This document shows, one piece after another, positions 23,599 to 32,534 of a stretch of 42,344 bases of DNA. The position numbers and the translations under genes are program-made. Each line of letters begins with the position of its first letter. Positions within the stretch are counted from its first letter, which is position 1. The notes under the pieces were generated by a model. The model searched no databases and was not told where the DNA came from. It was given only the letters and a program-made list of their open reading frames with translations. The stretch is from Bacteroidales bacterium (GTDB lineage: Bacteria; Bacteroidota; Bacteroidia; Bacteroidales; UBA932), in the NCBI GenBank assembly GCA_024401995.1, contig JAKSJZ010000008.1, forward strand, positions 1 through 42,344, in the 5' to 3' direction.

Positions 23599-25371
23599 CT
23601 ACCTTATCTCAACCCGGAACGGGAGCCGTGCGAAAGTCATCTCGCTCCTCCCGTCACGATAGGACTTGAACCAGTCGACATACGCGCTGATGTCCCTGTC
23701 GGAAGGATTCGAAAGACCGTTGAACATCATCATCAGCTGCTCCATTGTATCGGGCACTCCCGGATAGGAGACAATCCCGCAGTCCTCCGGATCATCCTTT
23801 CCTATCAGCGAGGCGGCGTACGCGATTGCATCCGACAGGTCGCCGACCTCGTCAACAAGCCCCTTCTCCACTCCGGCCACGCCGCTCCAGACACGGCCCT
23901 GACCAATCTCATCCACATATTCGGGATCAAGCGAACGCGACCCGGCGACGATGTCCACGAACCTTGAGTAGATGCCTTCCACCGAACGCTGCATATAAGC
24001 CCTCTCGGACTCGGACAGGGGGTGGGTCAGGGAGAATATATTGCTGTGATCGTGGGTATTGACCGCATACACTCCGATATGGGCCTTCTCCTTAAGTGTC
24101 CCGCTCACGTCGGGAATCATACTGAACACCCCTATCGAGCCTGTAAGGCAGGTCGCGTCGGAGAAAATCCTGTCGCAGCAGTTGGAAATCCAATAACCGC
24201 CCGACGCCGCATAACTACCGTACGAGGCGACCACGGGCTTGACTGCCTTGAGCTGCCTTATCTCGTCGAGAATCTTCTCGGATGCAAGCACGCTTCCTCC
24301 AGGGGAATTGACCCTGAATACCACCGCCTTTACCGACGAATCGGCCCGGACCTGCGCAACCGTCTTCGCAAAGGGGTCGCCGCAAACCTTGCCGGGCTCA
24401 ACGGAACGCCCGTCGACTATATCGCCGTCGGCATATATGACGGCTATCTTTTCGTGTGCGGATTTGCGCTGGGCGCACTTGACTTTCACGTACTCGTCCA
24501 GAAGAATCCAATCGACGTCCCCGTAGGAAGATTCCATCGCAAGCTCCGCCACCTTCTGCTCCAGTCCCGTGCGGGACATCAGCGAATCGGCAAGACCGGC
24601 CTTCACGAAGTCGGCGCACTCCCCCAGTTCAAGGTTGTCAATCATCCTGTCGAGCCTGTCGATTCCGATACCGCAGCCCTCGGCTATGGCACCCCCGACC
24701 GTGCTCCACAGGGAGCCGAGCAGTTCGCGGTACTGGGTCAGGTTCTCCTCGCTGGGCGTGCTGCGGACGAAGGGCTCGCCGGCGGACTTGTACTTGCCGT
24801 GGCGTATCAGCTGCACGTTGACTCCCAAAGCCTTGAGGGCGTCGCCGAAGTATGTGAGCCTCGCCGTAAGTCCGAAGAACATAGGATTGGAGCCGTCGCA
24901 GGAGGTGAGATAAATCCTGTCTGACACGGAGCCGATATACATACCGGGGATATTGGGAGACTCCATATAGGTGATGACCGCCTTCGAGCCCTTTTCCCTG
25001 AAGTCCGCAAGGGCAGCCCTCAACTCCTCGAGATAGGAGATGGAAGACGCGTTTGCGTCGGCCCTGACATATATGAACTTGACCGCAGGGTCATCCGCAG
25101 CCAGCCTTACCGCCCTGCAGGCATCATAGATACCTATCGTGCGGGACTGCTCCCCCTTCAGCGACGATATGGGGTCCAGACTCTGCGACTGTTCCGCCAG
25201 ACAATCCGACGAAAGATCGATTTTAAGCACTCCGCTCTTCGGGAGCACGGGGGCGGACTTGCCCGCGAGGGCAATCGAGCCGATTACGGCCATAGTGAAG
25301 ATACCGGAGATGACGGAAACGGCAATAAGGCCGACCACCACCGCCAATACTGTTTTCAGAAAATCCTTCAT
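23599..25371 (-). CDS. sppA: Signal peptide peptidase SppA (long form)
   Basis: This 590-residue protein has an N-terminal membrane anchor (about 7-36) and two tandem peptidase S49 domains as in the 67-kDa form. The catalytic lysine lies in [10 protein letters not shown] (Lys195) in the first domain. The serine lies in [10 protein letters not shown] (Ser390) in the second. It degrades signal peptides left in the membrane, with the active site on the periplasmic side. Its promoter overlaps the hisS promoter back to back at 25381-25426. It is probably transcribed alone, converging with tilS. Confidence 0.95.
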   Translation of the reverse strand: MKDFLKTVLAVVVGLIAVSVISGIFTMAVIGSIALAGKSAPVLPKSGVLKIDLSSDCLAEQSQSLDPISSLKGEQSRTIGIYDACRAVRLAADDPAVKFIYVRADANASSISYLEELRAALADFREKGSKAVITYMESPNIPGMYIGSVSDRIYLTSCDGSNPMFFGLTARLTYFGDALKALGVNVQLIRHGKYKSAGEPFVRSTPSEENLTQYRELLGSLWSTVGGAIAEGCGIGIDRLDRMIDNLELGECADFVKAGLADSLMSRTGLEQKVAELAMESSYGDVDWILLDEYVKVKCAQRKSAHEKIAVIYADGDIVDGRSVEPGKVCGDPFAKTVAQVRADSSVKAVVFRVNSPGGSVLASEKILDEIRQLKAVKPVVASYGSYAASGGYWISNCCDRIFSDATCLTGSIGVFSMIPDVSGTLKEKAHIGVYAVNTHDHSNIFSLTHPLSESERAYMQRSVEGIYSRFVDIVAGSRSLDPEYVDEIGQGRVWSGVAGVEKGLVDEVGDLSDAIAYAASLIGKDDPEDCGIVSYPGVPDTMEQLMMMFNGLSNPSDRDISAYVDWFKSYRDGRSEMTFARLPFRVEIR

Positions 25372-25380
25372 ATTCCAATT

Positions 25381-25411
25381 TTTGTAACTGTCGTCAAAAA
25401 TAGTAAATTTG
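25381..25411 (+). promoter_or_regulatory. Promoter of hisS
   Basis: TTTG (25381-25384), a 19-base spacer and TAAATTTG (25404-25411) are a full match to the Bacteroidetes promoter. The ATG at 25432 lies 20 bases on. Confidence 0.6.
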
Positions 25412-25426
25412 TAAGATTATTTTCAA
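25395..25426 (-). promoter_or_regulatory. Promoter of sppA
   Basis: On the minus strand TTG (25426-25424), 21 bases and TATTTTTG (25402-25395) fit the consensus. It overlaps the hisS promoter, so polymerase binding in the two directions should be mutually exclusive. Confidence 0.45.
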
Positions 25427-25431
25427 TACCG

Positions 25432-26811
25432 ATGCCACAAAAACCTTCCATACCCAAAGGGACCAGAGACTTCTCCCAGGCGGAGATGGCGGAACGCAAC
25501 CATATTTTCGACACAATCCGCAAGGTGTTCCGCAGTTTCGGATACGCACAGATAGAGACTCCCGCGATGGAGAACCTCTCCACCCTTCTGGGCAAGTACG
25601 GCGACGAGGGGGACAAGCTCCTTTACCGCATCCTCAACTCCGGAGACGCCTTCGCCGGGGTTGACATCCCCGTCTGCGGGGACGGTTCGACAGACTCCAG
25701 GGCGCTGACGTCGAAAGTCTGCGAGAAAGGCTTGAGATATGACCTCACGGTACCGTTCGCCAGATATGTCGTCCAGCACCAGGGCGAACTGGCCTTCCCC
25801 TTCAAGCGCTTCCAGATGCAGCCGGTATGGCGTGCGGACAGGCCCCAGAAAGGCCGCTACCGCGAGTTCTGGCAGTGTGACGCGGACGCGATAGGCTCCC
25901 GTTCCCAGATGTGCGAACTGGAGCTCGTCCAGATAATCGACAGGGTGTTCAGCCTGCTCGGGATAAGCGTGACAATCAAAATCAACAACCGCAAGCTCCT
26001 CTCCGGACTCGCGCAGATATGCGGGGCCCCGGACAAGGTGGTGGACATAACGGTGGCCATCGACAAACTCGAAAAGGTGGGTCTTGACGCGGTCAAGGCC
26101 GAACTCAGGGACAAGGGGCTGGGCGACAGGGCTCTCAAGGTACTGGAGCCCGTGCTGACTCTGGACGGCGACAATGCCGCGAAGATAACGGCGATGCGCT
26201 CGATGATGGCCTCCTCCGAAGCGGGCCTCAAGGGTCTCGACGAGTTGGAGGAACTGTTCGGACTCATCGCCGGTGCGAGCGTCGGCTCCCGCACCGAACT
26301 GGACCTTTCGCTTGCCAGAGGGCTCAACTACTATACGGGAGCGATTTTCGAGGTGAAGGCGGACGACGTGCAGATTGGCTCCATCTGCGGAGGCGGCCGC
26401 TACGACAACCTGACCGGTATCTTCGGTCTTCCGGATATGTCCGGAGTGGGGGTCAGCTTCGGCGCGGACAGGATATATGACGTACTGAAGGCCCTCGACG
26501 CCTTCCCGAAGACTCTGGGGACGACCACGGACCTGCTTTTCGCCAATATGGGCGCCGCGGAGGCGGCATACGTGATGCCGGTTGCGGCGGCCCTGAGGGA
26601 GCGCGGGGTAAGCGTGGAGATTTATCCAGAGCCCGCCAAACTCAAGAAGCAGTTCGACTATGCCGCAAGGAAAAACATCCCCTACATCTCCATATGCGGA
26701 GAGAACGAAATCGAAGCGGGCACAGTCCAGATAAAGAATCTCGGCTCCGGCGAACAGACGTCGATGAGGAACGGCGATACGGACGCTATCGTGAAGGCCG
26801 TCGGCCGTTGA
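25432..26811 (+). CDS. hisS: Histidyl-tRNA synthetase
   Basis: This 459-residue protein starts [14 protein letters not shown]. The class II motifs are present: [17 protein letters not shown], the motif 2 region [23 protein letters not shown], the histidine signatures [15 protein letters not shown] and [10 protein letters not shown], and motif 3 with [10 protein letters not shown]. The C-terminal anticodon domain ends near the stop. The cytosolic dimer charges tRNA-His. Its last 26 bases overlap the convergent folP 3' end, so the two transcripts share antisense sequence there. Confidence 0.96.
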   Translation: MPQKPSIPKGTRDFSQAEMAERNHIFDTIRKVFRSFGYAQIETPAMENLSTLLGKYGDEGDKLLYRILNSGDAFAGVDIPVCGDGSTDSRALTSKVCEKGLRYDLTVPFARYVVQHQGELAFPFKRFQMQPVWRADRPQKGRYREFWQCDADAIGSRSQMCELELVQIIDRVFSLLGISVTIKINNRKLLSGLAQICGAPDKVVDITVAIDKLEKVGLDAVKAELRDKGLGDRALKVLEPVLTLDGDNAAKITAMRSMMASSEAGLKGLDELEELFGLIAGASVGSRTELDLSLARGLNYYTGAIFEVKADDVQIGSICGGGRYDNLTGIFGLPDMSGVGVSFGADRIYDVLKALDAFPKTLGTTTDLLFANMGAAEAAYVMPVAAALRERGVSVEIYPEPAKLKKQFDYAARKNIPYISICGENEIEAGTVQIKNLGSGEQTSMRNGDTDAIVKAVGR

Positions 26812-27529
26812 GGAAGTCCTCCACCGTGCGGCGGCAGGCCGCGACGTCGTGAACCCTGAGAATATCCACCCCGTGCCGGAGGGCAAGGCGGTGGATATTT
26901 TCAGTGTCACCGGCGGTGAAGCGCTTGTCCGCCGCGCCGACGAGGACCGGGTGGCCGAGGGCGGAAAGGCGCTCAAGGTTCTCAAGCACCTCCATACACT
27001 GGGCCGGCGTCTTCGCGAACCCCAGGCCCGGGTCGATGATCCAGTCCGTCAGCCCGCAGGCGTCAGCCCTTGCGGCGAATCCGGTGAAATACCGCACCAG
27101 TTCACACACCACCCCTCCGTCGGGATAGTCGCAGAGCCCGTCCATAGTGCGGGGATTGCCGCGGCTGTGCATCGCGACATATCCGAGTCCCAGCTGCGCC
27201 ACCGTGGGAAGCATCTCCGGGTCATCCTCTCCCGCACGGATATCGTTGACCGTGAAATGCCCCAGCACTTCGTATGCCCTGCGCGCAATCACCGCACGGG
27301 TGGTGTCGACCGAGAACTCCAACCCGGAACCGGCCACAGCCTTCAGTACGGGCTCCAATCTGCTCCACTCCTGCTCCGGGCTGACCTCATCCGCACCCGG
27401 CCGCGAACTCACGGCCCCTATGTCCACGATGTCGGCGCCGCTCCGGAGAACGGAGAAATCGAACCTGCTGGACTCCGTGAACGAGTCCGGCGACAGATTC
27501 AGGACGCCCATTATTCTTACCTTTTTCAA
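26786..27529 (-). CDS. folP: Dihydropteroate synthase
   Basis: I take the TTG at 27529, which overlaps the SDR stop as TTGA and gives [17 protein letters not shown] (247 codons). The ATG at 27511 would remove the residues leading into the first barrel strand. Motifs: [42 protein letters not shown] and the closing RVHDV. The enzyme joins dihydropterin pyrophosphate and p-aminobenzoate in folate synthesis and is the sulfonamide target. Oddly, the usual SRK motif after VLVG reads ADK, and the chain is short for the family. It is probably functional but divergent. It trails the steroid-reductase-like genes. Confidence 0.88.
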   Translation of the reverse strand: MKKVRIMGVLNLSPDSFTESSRFDFSVLRSGADIVDIGAVSSRPGADEVSPEQEWSRLEPVLKAVAGSGLEFSVDTTRAVIARRAYEVLGHFTVNDIRAGEDDPEMLPTVAQLGLGYVAMHSRGNPRTMDGLCDYPDGGVVCELVRYFTGFAARADACGLTDWIIDPGLGFAKTPAQCMEVLENLERLSALGHPVLVGAADKRFTAGDTENIHRLALRHGVDILRVHDVAACRRTVEDFLNGRRPSR

Positions 27530-28350
27530 AGCCGTGCCATTATCCCCGAAGTCTCGTCCCAGAGCCAGTCCGAAAGGGGATGGTTTCCGGCCCAGCGAGG
27601 TATGCGCCGCGTGCGTCCGCCAACGAAGTAACAGCCGGTACGGTCGGTGGTCATAGCCCTCAGCGCCGGGGCCACACCCCTTTCGGGAGAGAAGCAGACG
27701 GGGCGGAAAATCCTGTCGGCGACAGGGTCGAACCATCTGTCCAGACGAATCATACCGGTATCGACTATCCAGGGGTCGGACACGTTGACACGGATATCGG
27801 GATAGCCCATAGCCGGAAGCCGCCGGGCCAGGGCCGCACTGTACACAAGCAGCGCGCACTTGGAGTCGGCATAACTGCCCAGCTGGCTGAACCGGTGACC
27901 CCCGAAGGCGTCGCGGCGCAACCGGCCGTACTTTGCCGAAAGCGACACCATACTGACTATCCTTGCATTGCGGCTGAGCCTGGGCAGCATCAGCGAAGTC
28001 AGAATCGCCGGCGCGAGGAAATTGGTCTGGAAGGTATTCTCATAGCCGTCAACCGTCTTCTTCGGATAGCGGTTCATTATTCCGGCGTTGTTGAACAGGG
28101 CGTCAACCGGCCCTGCGGGCAGGTCCCTCACGAAGGCCGCCACGTCCGCGAATGAAGCAAGGTCAATATACCTCACGTCCACGTCCGCGCCGGGAATTTC
28201 CCCGAGGATGCGGCTTCGCAGGCTGTCACCGGCGGCCGTATTCCGGCAGGCGGCGATGACCTTCCATCCGTCAAGGGCAAGCGCCCTGACAGCGGCGGAG
28301 CCCATACCTCCCGTCGCGCCCGTTATGACCGCCGTATGCCTTGGGCTCAT
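27526..28350 (-). CDS. Short-chain dehydrogenase, candidate hydroxysteroid dehydrogenase
   Basis: The ATG at 28350 has a purine-rich GGAAGGGAG immediately upstream and gives 274 residues. The Rossmann motif is TGATGGMGSA, the NNAG motif is in LFNNAGIMNRY, the catalytic Ser is in SMVSLSAKYG and the YxxxK is SYADSKCA. A large C-terminal part (IVDTGMIRL onward) resembles retinol dehydrogenase-like SDRs. Alone it could reduce many carbonyls. Next to OYE and SRD5A genes, it fits the hydroxysteroid dehydrogenase of Bacteroidales bile acid A-ring cassettes. That substrate is inferred from context. It begins 62 bases after the OYE gene, and folP starts at its stop. Confidence 0.88.
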   Translation of the reverse strand: MSPRHTAVITGATGGMGSAAVRALALDGWKVIAACRNTAAGDSLRSRILGEIPGADVDVRYIDLASFADVAAFVRDLPAGPVDALFNNAGIMNRYPKKTVDGYENTFQTNFLAPAILTSLMLPRLSRNARIVSMVSLSAKYGRLRRDAFGGHRFSQLGSYADSKCALLVYSAALARRLPAMGYPDIRVNVSDPWIVDTGMIRLDRWFDPVADRIFRPVCFSPERGVAPALRAMTTDRTGCYFVGGRTRRIPRWAGNHPLSDWLWDETSGIMARL

Positions 28351-28412
28351 CTCCCTTCCGATTTTGCGATTTCCCTCCGCAGGCAATCCGGCAGGTCGTC
28401 CACGCAGCTGTG

Positions 28413-29576
28413 TCACTTCATCTCGAGCGTGTACATACGCCCTATGCAGTAGTTGGAGTGACCGCATCCGCTGCAGGTCTGTTCTCCGTTCCGGAGCTTG
28501 TTTATGAAATCGGTATCGCGCACAAGGGCACGCGCCATCTGGAGAGCCACGAAGCCGCTTCCGATGACCTCCTCCATCTTGGGGAGGGATACCATACCGC
28601 CCACATATACCAGCGGCATATCGAGCGCCTCCCTGAAAAGTTTGGCCTCGTCAAGGAAATACGCCTCCTTGTACGGTACCGGTGGGATAAGAATCCCGCC
28701 CGCGAGGGCGAGCATTGCCTTGAGCCACCAGAAGCGCTTCATATCCATATAATAACGCAGCGTCCTTACGGGCATCGACCCCCTCATCACCTCCATCGGG
28801 GCCCTGCTCACGAAACCCGCCGACAGCACAAGCGCGTGGGCGCCCGTCTTCTGAAGTTCCTTCGCCACCTCCAGACATTCCTCAGTCTGCATCCCGCGGC
28901 GGAAGCCGTCGTGCATATTCATCTTCACAAGCACTCCCATATCGTCCCCGGCGGCTTTCATAACCTCCTTCATAACCATACGCATGAAGCGCATACGATT
29001 GTCCAGACTCCCGCCGAACTCGTCCCTCCTGCGATTGGTGTAGGGCGAGAGGAACTGACTGATGAGATAGCCGTGCCCGGCGTGAATCTCCACGCAGTCG
29101 AAGCCGGCCTCGCGGGCAAGGCACACCGCCTCGCCGAAAGCCGCCACTATCCTGTCGATGTCATCCCTGCGGAGCTTCCTCACGAAAGTCGGGGAATATA
29201 TGTTGAACCCGCCGGATGCACCGACCGGAGTGCAGCCGCAAGTGGCCCGATGGGTCATATTGCCGCAATGGCCGAGTTGGATCGAGGCTTTTGCACCTTC
29301 GGCGTGGATGGCGTCCGTGAGCCTCCTCAACTCCGGCACTATTTCCGGCCTCATCCAGAGCTGTCCGTCGAAGGAAAGCCCGGAACGGCAGACGGCGGCA
29401 TAGGCTATGGTTGTCATCCCCACTCCGCCGCGGGCCACCGCGGTATGATAGTCGAAAAGGTCCTTCGACGGCGAATTGCCATAGGCCATATTCTCGAAAG
29501 CGGCCGAACGGATGACCCTGTTGCGGAGAGTCACCGGGCCGATTCTGCAAGGTGTAAAAACAACGGAATCAACCAT
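28413..29576 (-). CDS. NADH:flavin oxidoreductase (OYE family), candidate 3-oxo-Delta4-steroid 5beta-reductase
   Basis: This 387-residue FMN barrel has VTLRNRVIRSAAFENMA, ASIQLGHCGNMT, the signature EIHAGHGYLISQFLSPYTNRR and the phosphate-binding VYVGGM...VALQMARALV. It ends with CSGCGHSNYCIG, a cysteine cluster seen in 2,4-dienoyl-CoA-reductase-type members, but lacks their C-terminal FAD/NAD domain. OYE proteins reduce activated C=C bonds. In Bacteroidales bile acid clusters a similar protein (5BR) reduces 3-oxo-Delta4 steroids. Here it is 4 bases from the SRD5A homologue, which supports that reading. The physiological substrate remains unproven. Confidence 0.9.
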   Translation of the reverse strand: MVDSVVFTPCRIGPVTLRNRVIRSAAFENMAYGNSPSKDLFDYHTAVARGGVGMTTIAYAAVCRSGLSFDGQLWMRPEIVPELRRLTDAIHAEGAKASIQLGHCGNMTHRATCGCTPVGASGGFNIYSPTFVRKLRRDDIDRIVAAFGEAVCLAREAGFDCVEIHAGHGYLISQFLSPYTNRRRDEFGGSLDNRMRFMRMVMKEVMKAAGDDMGVLVKMNMHDGFRRGMQTEECLEVAKELQKTGAHALVLSAGFVSRAPMEVMRGSMPVRTLRYYMDMKRFWWLKAMLALAGGILIPPVPYKEAYFLDEAKLFREALDMPLVYVGGMVSLPKMEEVIGSGFVALQMARALVRDTDFINKLRNGEQTCSGCGHSNYCIGRMYTLEMK

Positions 29577-29580
29577 ACTG

Positions 29581-30342
29581 TCAGTAAATGAAAGGAATCA
29601 TTCTCTTGAGCCTCGACCAGTCGGCCTTGTCGCCGAACTCGGCCCTGTAGTGTTCGTGGATGCGCGCGGCCCTCGGAGCGAGGTTGGCGAAAGTCCACAG
29701 GGCAAACACGGCGCCGGCCCAGGACCAGGTGAGCACGGCGAAGCCGATCCACTCCAGCAGTTCACCGAAATAGTTGGCCGAAGTCACGTAACGGAACATA
29801 CCTCCCTGCGGAAGATAGTGGGCGGTATCGCCCGGCCTGCGCAGGGACCTGATTATGCCGTCGGAGGATATGTTGACATACATACCCGCGGCGAAAAGCA
29901 GCAGTCCGACGATGAACCTGGGGTCGAGCAGCCACTCCGCCGGATACCTGCCGGGCTCCGACACGTAGAAAATCCAACCTCCCTGCATCAGGGCGTTGAG
30001 CGTAATGAACACCATCCCCATAAGGATAATCGACAACGGCATACGGCTGTTGCCCCGTATCATCAGCGGGAAGATGAACGAACGGTGGAAATAATGGACT
30101 TCGAACACAAGCAGCATCACCACCCTGGCCGGGTCCGTCTTCAAGTCTGAGAACCACCAAAGCAGGAGCATGGCCACGAAGACCGGGGATTCCATCAGGA
30201 CCCAGCCGAGCCGGTTGTTCAGGGAAGGGCCCCATTTGGACGTGTAGAACTTGCCGTAACCGGCATTTACAAAAAAAAGGCTGGCGAACACGACGACCGC
30301 CAGGGCGGACATCACAATGAGGAACCAATCGAAAAATTCCAT
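29581..30342 (-). CDS. SRD5A-family 3-oxo-5alpha-steroid 4-dehydrogenase homologue
   Basis: This 253-residue membrane protein has about six or seven helices. The C-terminal half closely follows the eukaryotic steroid 5alpha-reductase pattern: LPQGGMFRYVTSANYFGELL, EWIGFAVLTWSWAGAVFALW and the ending RMIPFIY. The upstream EVHYFHRSFIFP also fits the family. The family reduces the 4,5 double bond of 3-oxo-Delta4 steroids with NADPH within the membrane. Bacteroidales homologues (5AR) take part in making allo-bile acids. It leads the cluster with the OYE and SDR genes. A lipid other than steroid cannot be excluded. Confidence 0.9.
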   Translation of the reverse strand: MEFFDWFLIVMSALAVVVFASLFFVNAGYGKFYTSKWGPSLNNRLGWVLMESPVFVAMLLLWWFSDLKTDPARVVMLLVFEVHYFHRSFIFPLMIRGNSRMPLSIILMGMVFITLNALMQGGWIFYVSEPGRYPAEWLLDPRFIVGLLLFAAGMYVNISSDGIIRSLRRPGDTAHYLPQGGMFRYVTSANYFGELLEWIGFAVLTWSWAGAVFALWTFANLAPRAARIHEHYRAEFGDKADWSRLKRMIPFIY

Positions 30343-30371
30343 CCTCTTTTACAATTACTCGTCACAATTTG

Positions 30372-30379
30372 CAAAAATA
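30372..30379 (-). promoter_or_regulatory. -7 element before the SRD5A-OYE-SDR-folP cluster
   Basis: TATTTTTG on the minus strand matches TAnnTTTG, 30 bases before the ATG at 30342. No good -33 is seen. The facing RsbU-like gene has only a weak TATTTTTA (30394-30401), which would put the start of its mRNA at or near its ATG. Confidence 0.35.
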
Positions 30380-30405
30380 GAAATAAAAAATCGTATTTTT
30401 ACGGC

Positions 30406-32238
30406 ATGAATTTCACTCCGGACCCCTTTCTTCTCTTCAAGAGAATCAGGAACGTCTCGCTGTCGCTCACCTTATTCGTGCTGATAGTGGTGCTCGTGCT
30501 GTTTCTGGGCACCAGCGCCATCTGCCTCGTAGTGACAAGCAAACTGTCCCTGGAGGAAGCCCACCGTACCACGGAGCGCACGATGTTCGAGACCCGCAGG
30601 ATGCTGGACAGCAAGTTCGACAGGATAGAATATGCGACCAGGAGCGCCGCGATGCTTACCGACGACCTTATCACGTCCGACCCTAAAAGCGGATACAAGA
30701 TTCTCCGCCACCTTATGCAGAGCTGCCCCGACGTCAAGGTGTGCGGAATTCTTTTCAGGGAGTACTACTATCCCTCCATGGGAAAGGAATATACCCCAGA
30801 GATGAAGGTCGATCCCGAGACGGGCGACTATGTCCCTTTCGACGCGAGCCCCGGGTTCAAGTACATCGACGTGGACGAGAACTGGATATTCTCCTCCCAG
30901 GGCGAGAACTACTGGAGCAATGCGTATGCTGACAGGTTCCACGAAGGCAAGAAACTCATCTGCTTCTCCACACCGATGTATGACAGGAAGGGCGAACTGG
31001 TCGGCGTGCTCTGCTCCGCAATCGGGCTGGACTGGCTCTACGACCTCGTGGAGAGCATCAAGCCGGACGAGAACAGCCACTATGCCATCATCAATGACGT
31101 GGACCAGTTCATATGCGCCTCCTACCCGGGGCTGGTTGACGCTCCCAGCGCGAAAGAGCTGGTGATGGCGGCTGAAGACACCACCTATAGGGTATTGTGG
31201 ACCAAGATGATGAACGGTGAGACGGGTTATATAACATTCGAGGATACGGACAACGACTTCGTACAGTATATGCCTTTCCAGCGATGCGGCTGGCGCCTGG
31301 CCTTCTCCTACCCCTTCGAGTCCATCGTGGCAAGGGGCAAAATCCTTGCAAGGAGGCTGGCGATGATCTTTATGCTGTCGTTCCTTCTGATTGCACTGAT
31401 TCTTTTCGCAGGGATTCTCGCCATTGTGAAGCCCTTCTCCAAAAAGCTCGAGAAGGCGACACGCGAACAGGCCGGCACGGAGAGCGAACTGCGGATCGCA
31501 GCCAACATCCAGCAGGAGATGATTCCGTCCGTATTCCCCGCTTTCCCCGACCATAAGGAACTGGACATTTTCGCCGTCCTGAAGCCGGCGAAGCTGGTCG
31601 GAGGAGACATCTATGACTTCTTCATCAGCAACGGCAAGCTATTCTTCTGCCTCGGCGACGTGTCGGGCAAGAGCATACCCGCCTCGATATTCATGGCTAT
31701 GGTGAAGAGCCTGTTCCGCAATGTCTCCCACCATCGCGACGACCCCGGGCAGATAGCCCTCGAGATGAACCGCGAGATAGCCCCCAACAACCCCAACTGT
31801 ATGTTCTGCACGTTCTTCGTGGGCGTGCTCGACCTCTCCACCGGAGACCTTCTGTTCTGCAATGCCGGGCACAATGCCCCCGCCGCGATAACGGCCTCAG
31901 GCGAGGTGAAGTTCATAAAGGTGGACGTGGACACTCCGATAGGAGCATTCGAAGACAGCGAATACACGACACAGCACGCCGAGATGAACAACAGGGATAT
32001 CCTTCTCCTCTACACCGACGGTGTCACGGAGGCGGAGAATGATTCGAAGAAGCTCTTCGGAGAGAAGAACCTCCTGAATTCACTGTCGTCCAGAGCGGAT
32101 TCGGCCCACAACGTGAAAGGCATTGTGGAGAAGGTGATAGAGGACGTTCACGCACACGCCGGAGAGGCCGAGCAGAGCGACGACATCACGATGCTGGCCA
32201 TACAATATTTCAAAATCAACCAAAACAACCGGATATGA
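30406..32238 (+). CDS. Membrane sensor with PP2C (RsbU/SpoIIE) phosphatase domain
   Basis: This 610-residue protein has a first membrane helix at about 18-44, an extracytoplasmic Cache-like sensor at about 45-312 (FDASPGFKYIDVDENW, LICFSTPMYDRKGELVG), and a second helix at about 318-343. A linker precedes the PP2C/SpoIIE domain, marked by AANIQQEMIP, VGGDIYDF (Asp402), LGDVSGKS (Asp419) and LLYTDGVTEAEN (Asp539); the metal-binding aspartates are present. Such phosphatases activate anti-sigma antagonists by removing a serine phosphate. The next gene encodes such a STAS protein, whose ATG overlaps this stop as ATGA. No anti-sigma kinase is nearby. The Cache domain presumably binds a small molecule. 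Confidence 0.92.
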   Translation: MNFTPDPFLLFKRIRNVSLSLTLFVLIVVLVLFLGTSAICLVVTSKLSLEEAHRTTERTMFETRRMLDSKFDRIEYATRSAAMLTDDLITSDPKSGYKILRHLMQSCPDVKVCGILFREYYYPSMGKEYTPEMKVDPETGDYVPFDASPGFKYIDVDENWIFSSQGENYWSNAYADRFHEGKKLICFSTPMYDRKGELVGVLCSAIGLDWLYDLVESIKPDENSHYAIINDVDQFICASYPGLVDAPSAKELVMAAEDTTYRVLWTKMMNGETGYITFEDTDNDFVQYMPFQRCGWRLAFSYPFESIVARGKILARRLAMIFMLSFLLIALILFAGILAIVKPFSKKLEKATREQAGTESELRIAANIQQEMIPSVFPAFPDHKELDIFAVLKPAKLVGGDIYDFFISNGKLFFCLGDVSGKSIPASIFMAMVKSLFRNVSHHRDDPGQIALEMNREIAPNNPNCMFCTFFVGVLDLSTGDLLFCNAGHNAPAAITASGEVKFIKVDVDTPIGAFEDSEYTTQHAEMNNRDILLLYTDGVTEAENDSKKLFGEKNLLNSLSSRADSAHNVKGIVEKVIEDVHAHAGEAEQSDDITMLAIQYFKINQNNRI

Positions 32239-32534
32239 CAACAGAAGTAAGGGAAATCGACGGAGTCTTGACAGCGTTTCTGAACGGAAGGCTGGACACG
32301 TTCTCCTCGCAGCAGTGCCGTGAAGACTTGGAGCCGCTTTTCGCCAATGCCGGAAAAAAGCTCGTCCTGGACTGCGCCAACCTCGAATTCATAAGCAGCA
32401 GCGGGCTGAGGGTATTCGTGGAGCTGGTGAAGAAAGTCGGTGAAGAGCACGGTGAGTTGAGCCTTCAGAACCTCAACGATGACGTACACAACATCTTTGT
32501 AATAGCGGGCTTCGCAAAGCGCTTCAACATCTGA
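32235..32534 (+). CDS. STAS-domain anti-sigma factor antagonist
   Basis: This 99-residue single STAS domain has NGRLDTFSS and LVLDCANLEFISSSGLRVF. Ser56 in SSSGL corresponds to the phosphorylated serine of SpoIIAA and RsbV. In partner switching the dephosphorylated form sequesters an anti-sigma kinase. Here it lies between the phosphatase and an ion antiporter gene; both junctions overlap (ATGA and TGATG), so the three proteins should be made together. The target may be an anti-sigma factor encoded elsewhere or the transporter itself. Confidence 0.92.
   Translation: MTTEVREIDGVLTAFLNGRLDTFSSQQCREDLEPLFANAGKKLVLDCANLEFISSSGLRVFVELVKKVGEEHGELSLQNLNDDVHNIFVIAGFAKRFNI

Noticed and set aside
30372..30401. 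Promoter of the RsbU-like gene (TTTG at 30368, TATTTTTA at 30394)
   Set aside because: Spacer is 22 bases, the -7 box lacks its final G, and the start would fall on the ATG, so it is not called.
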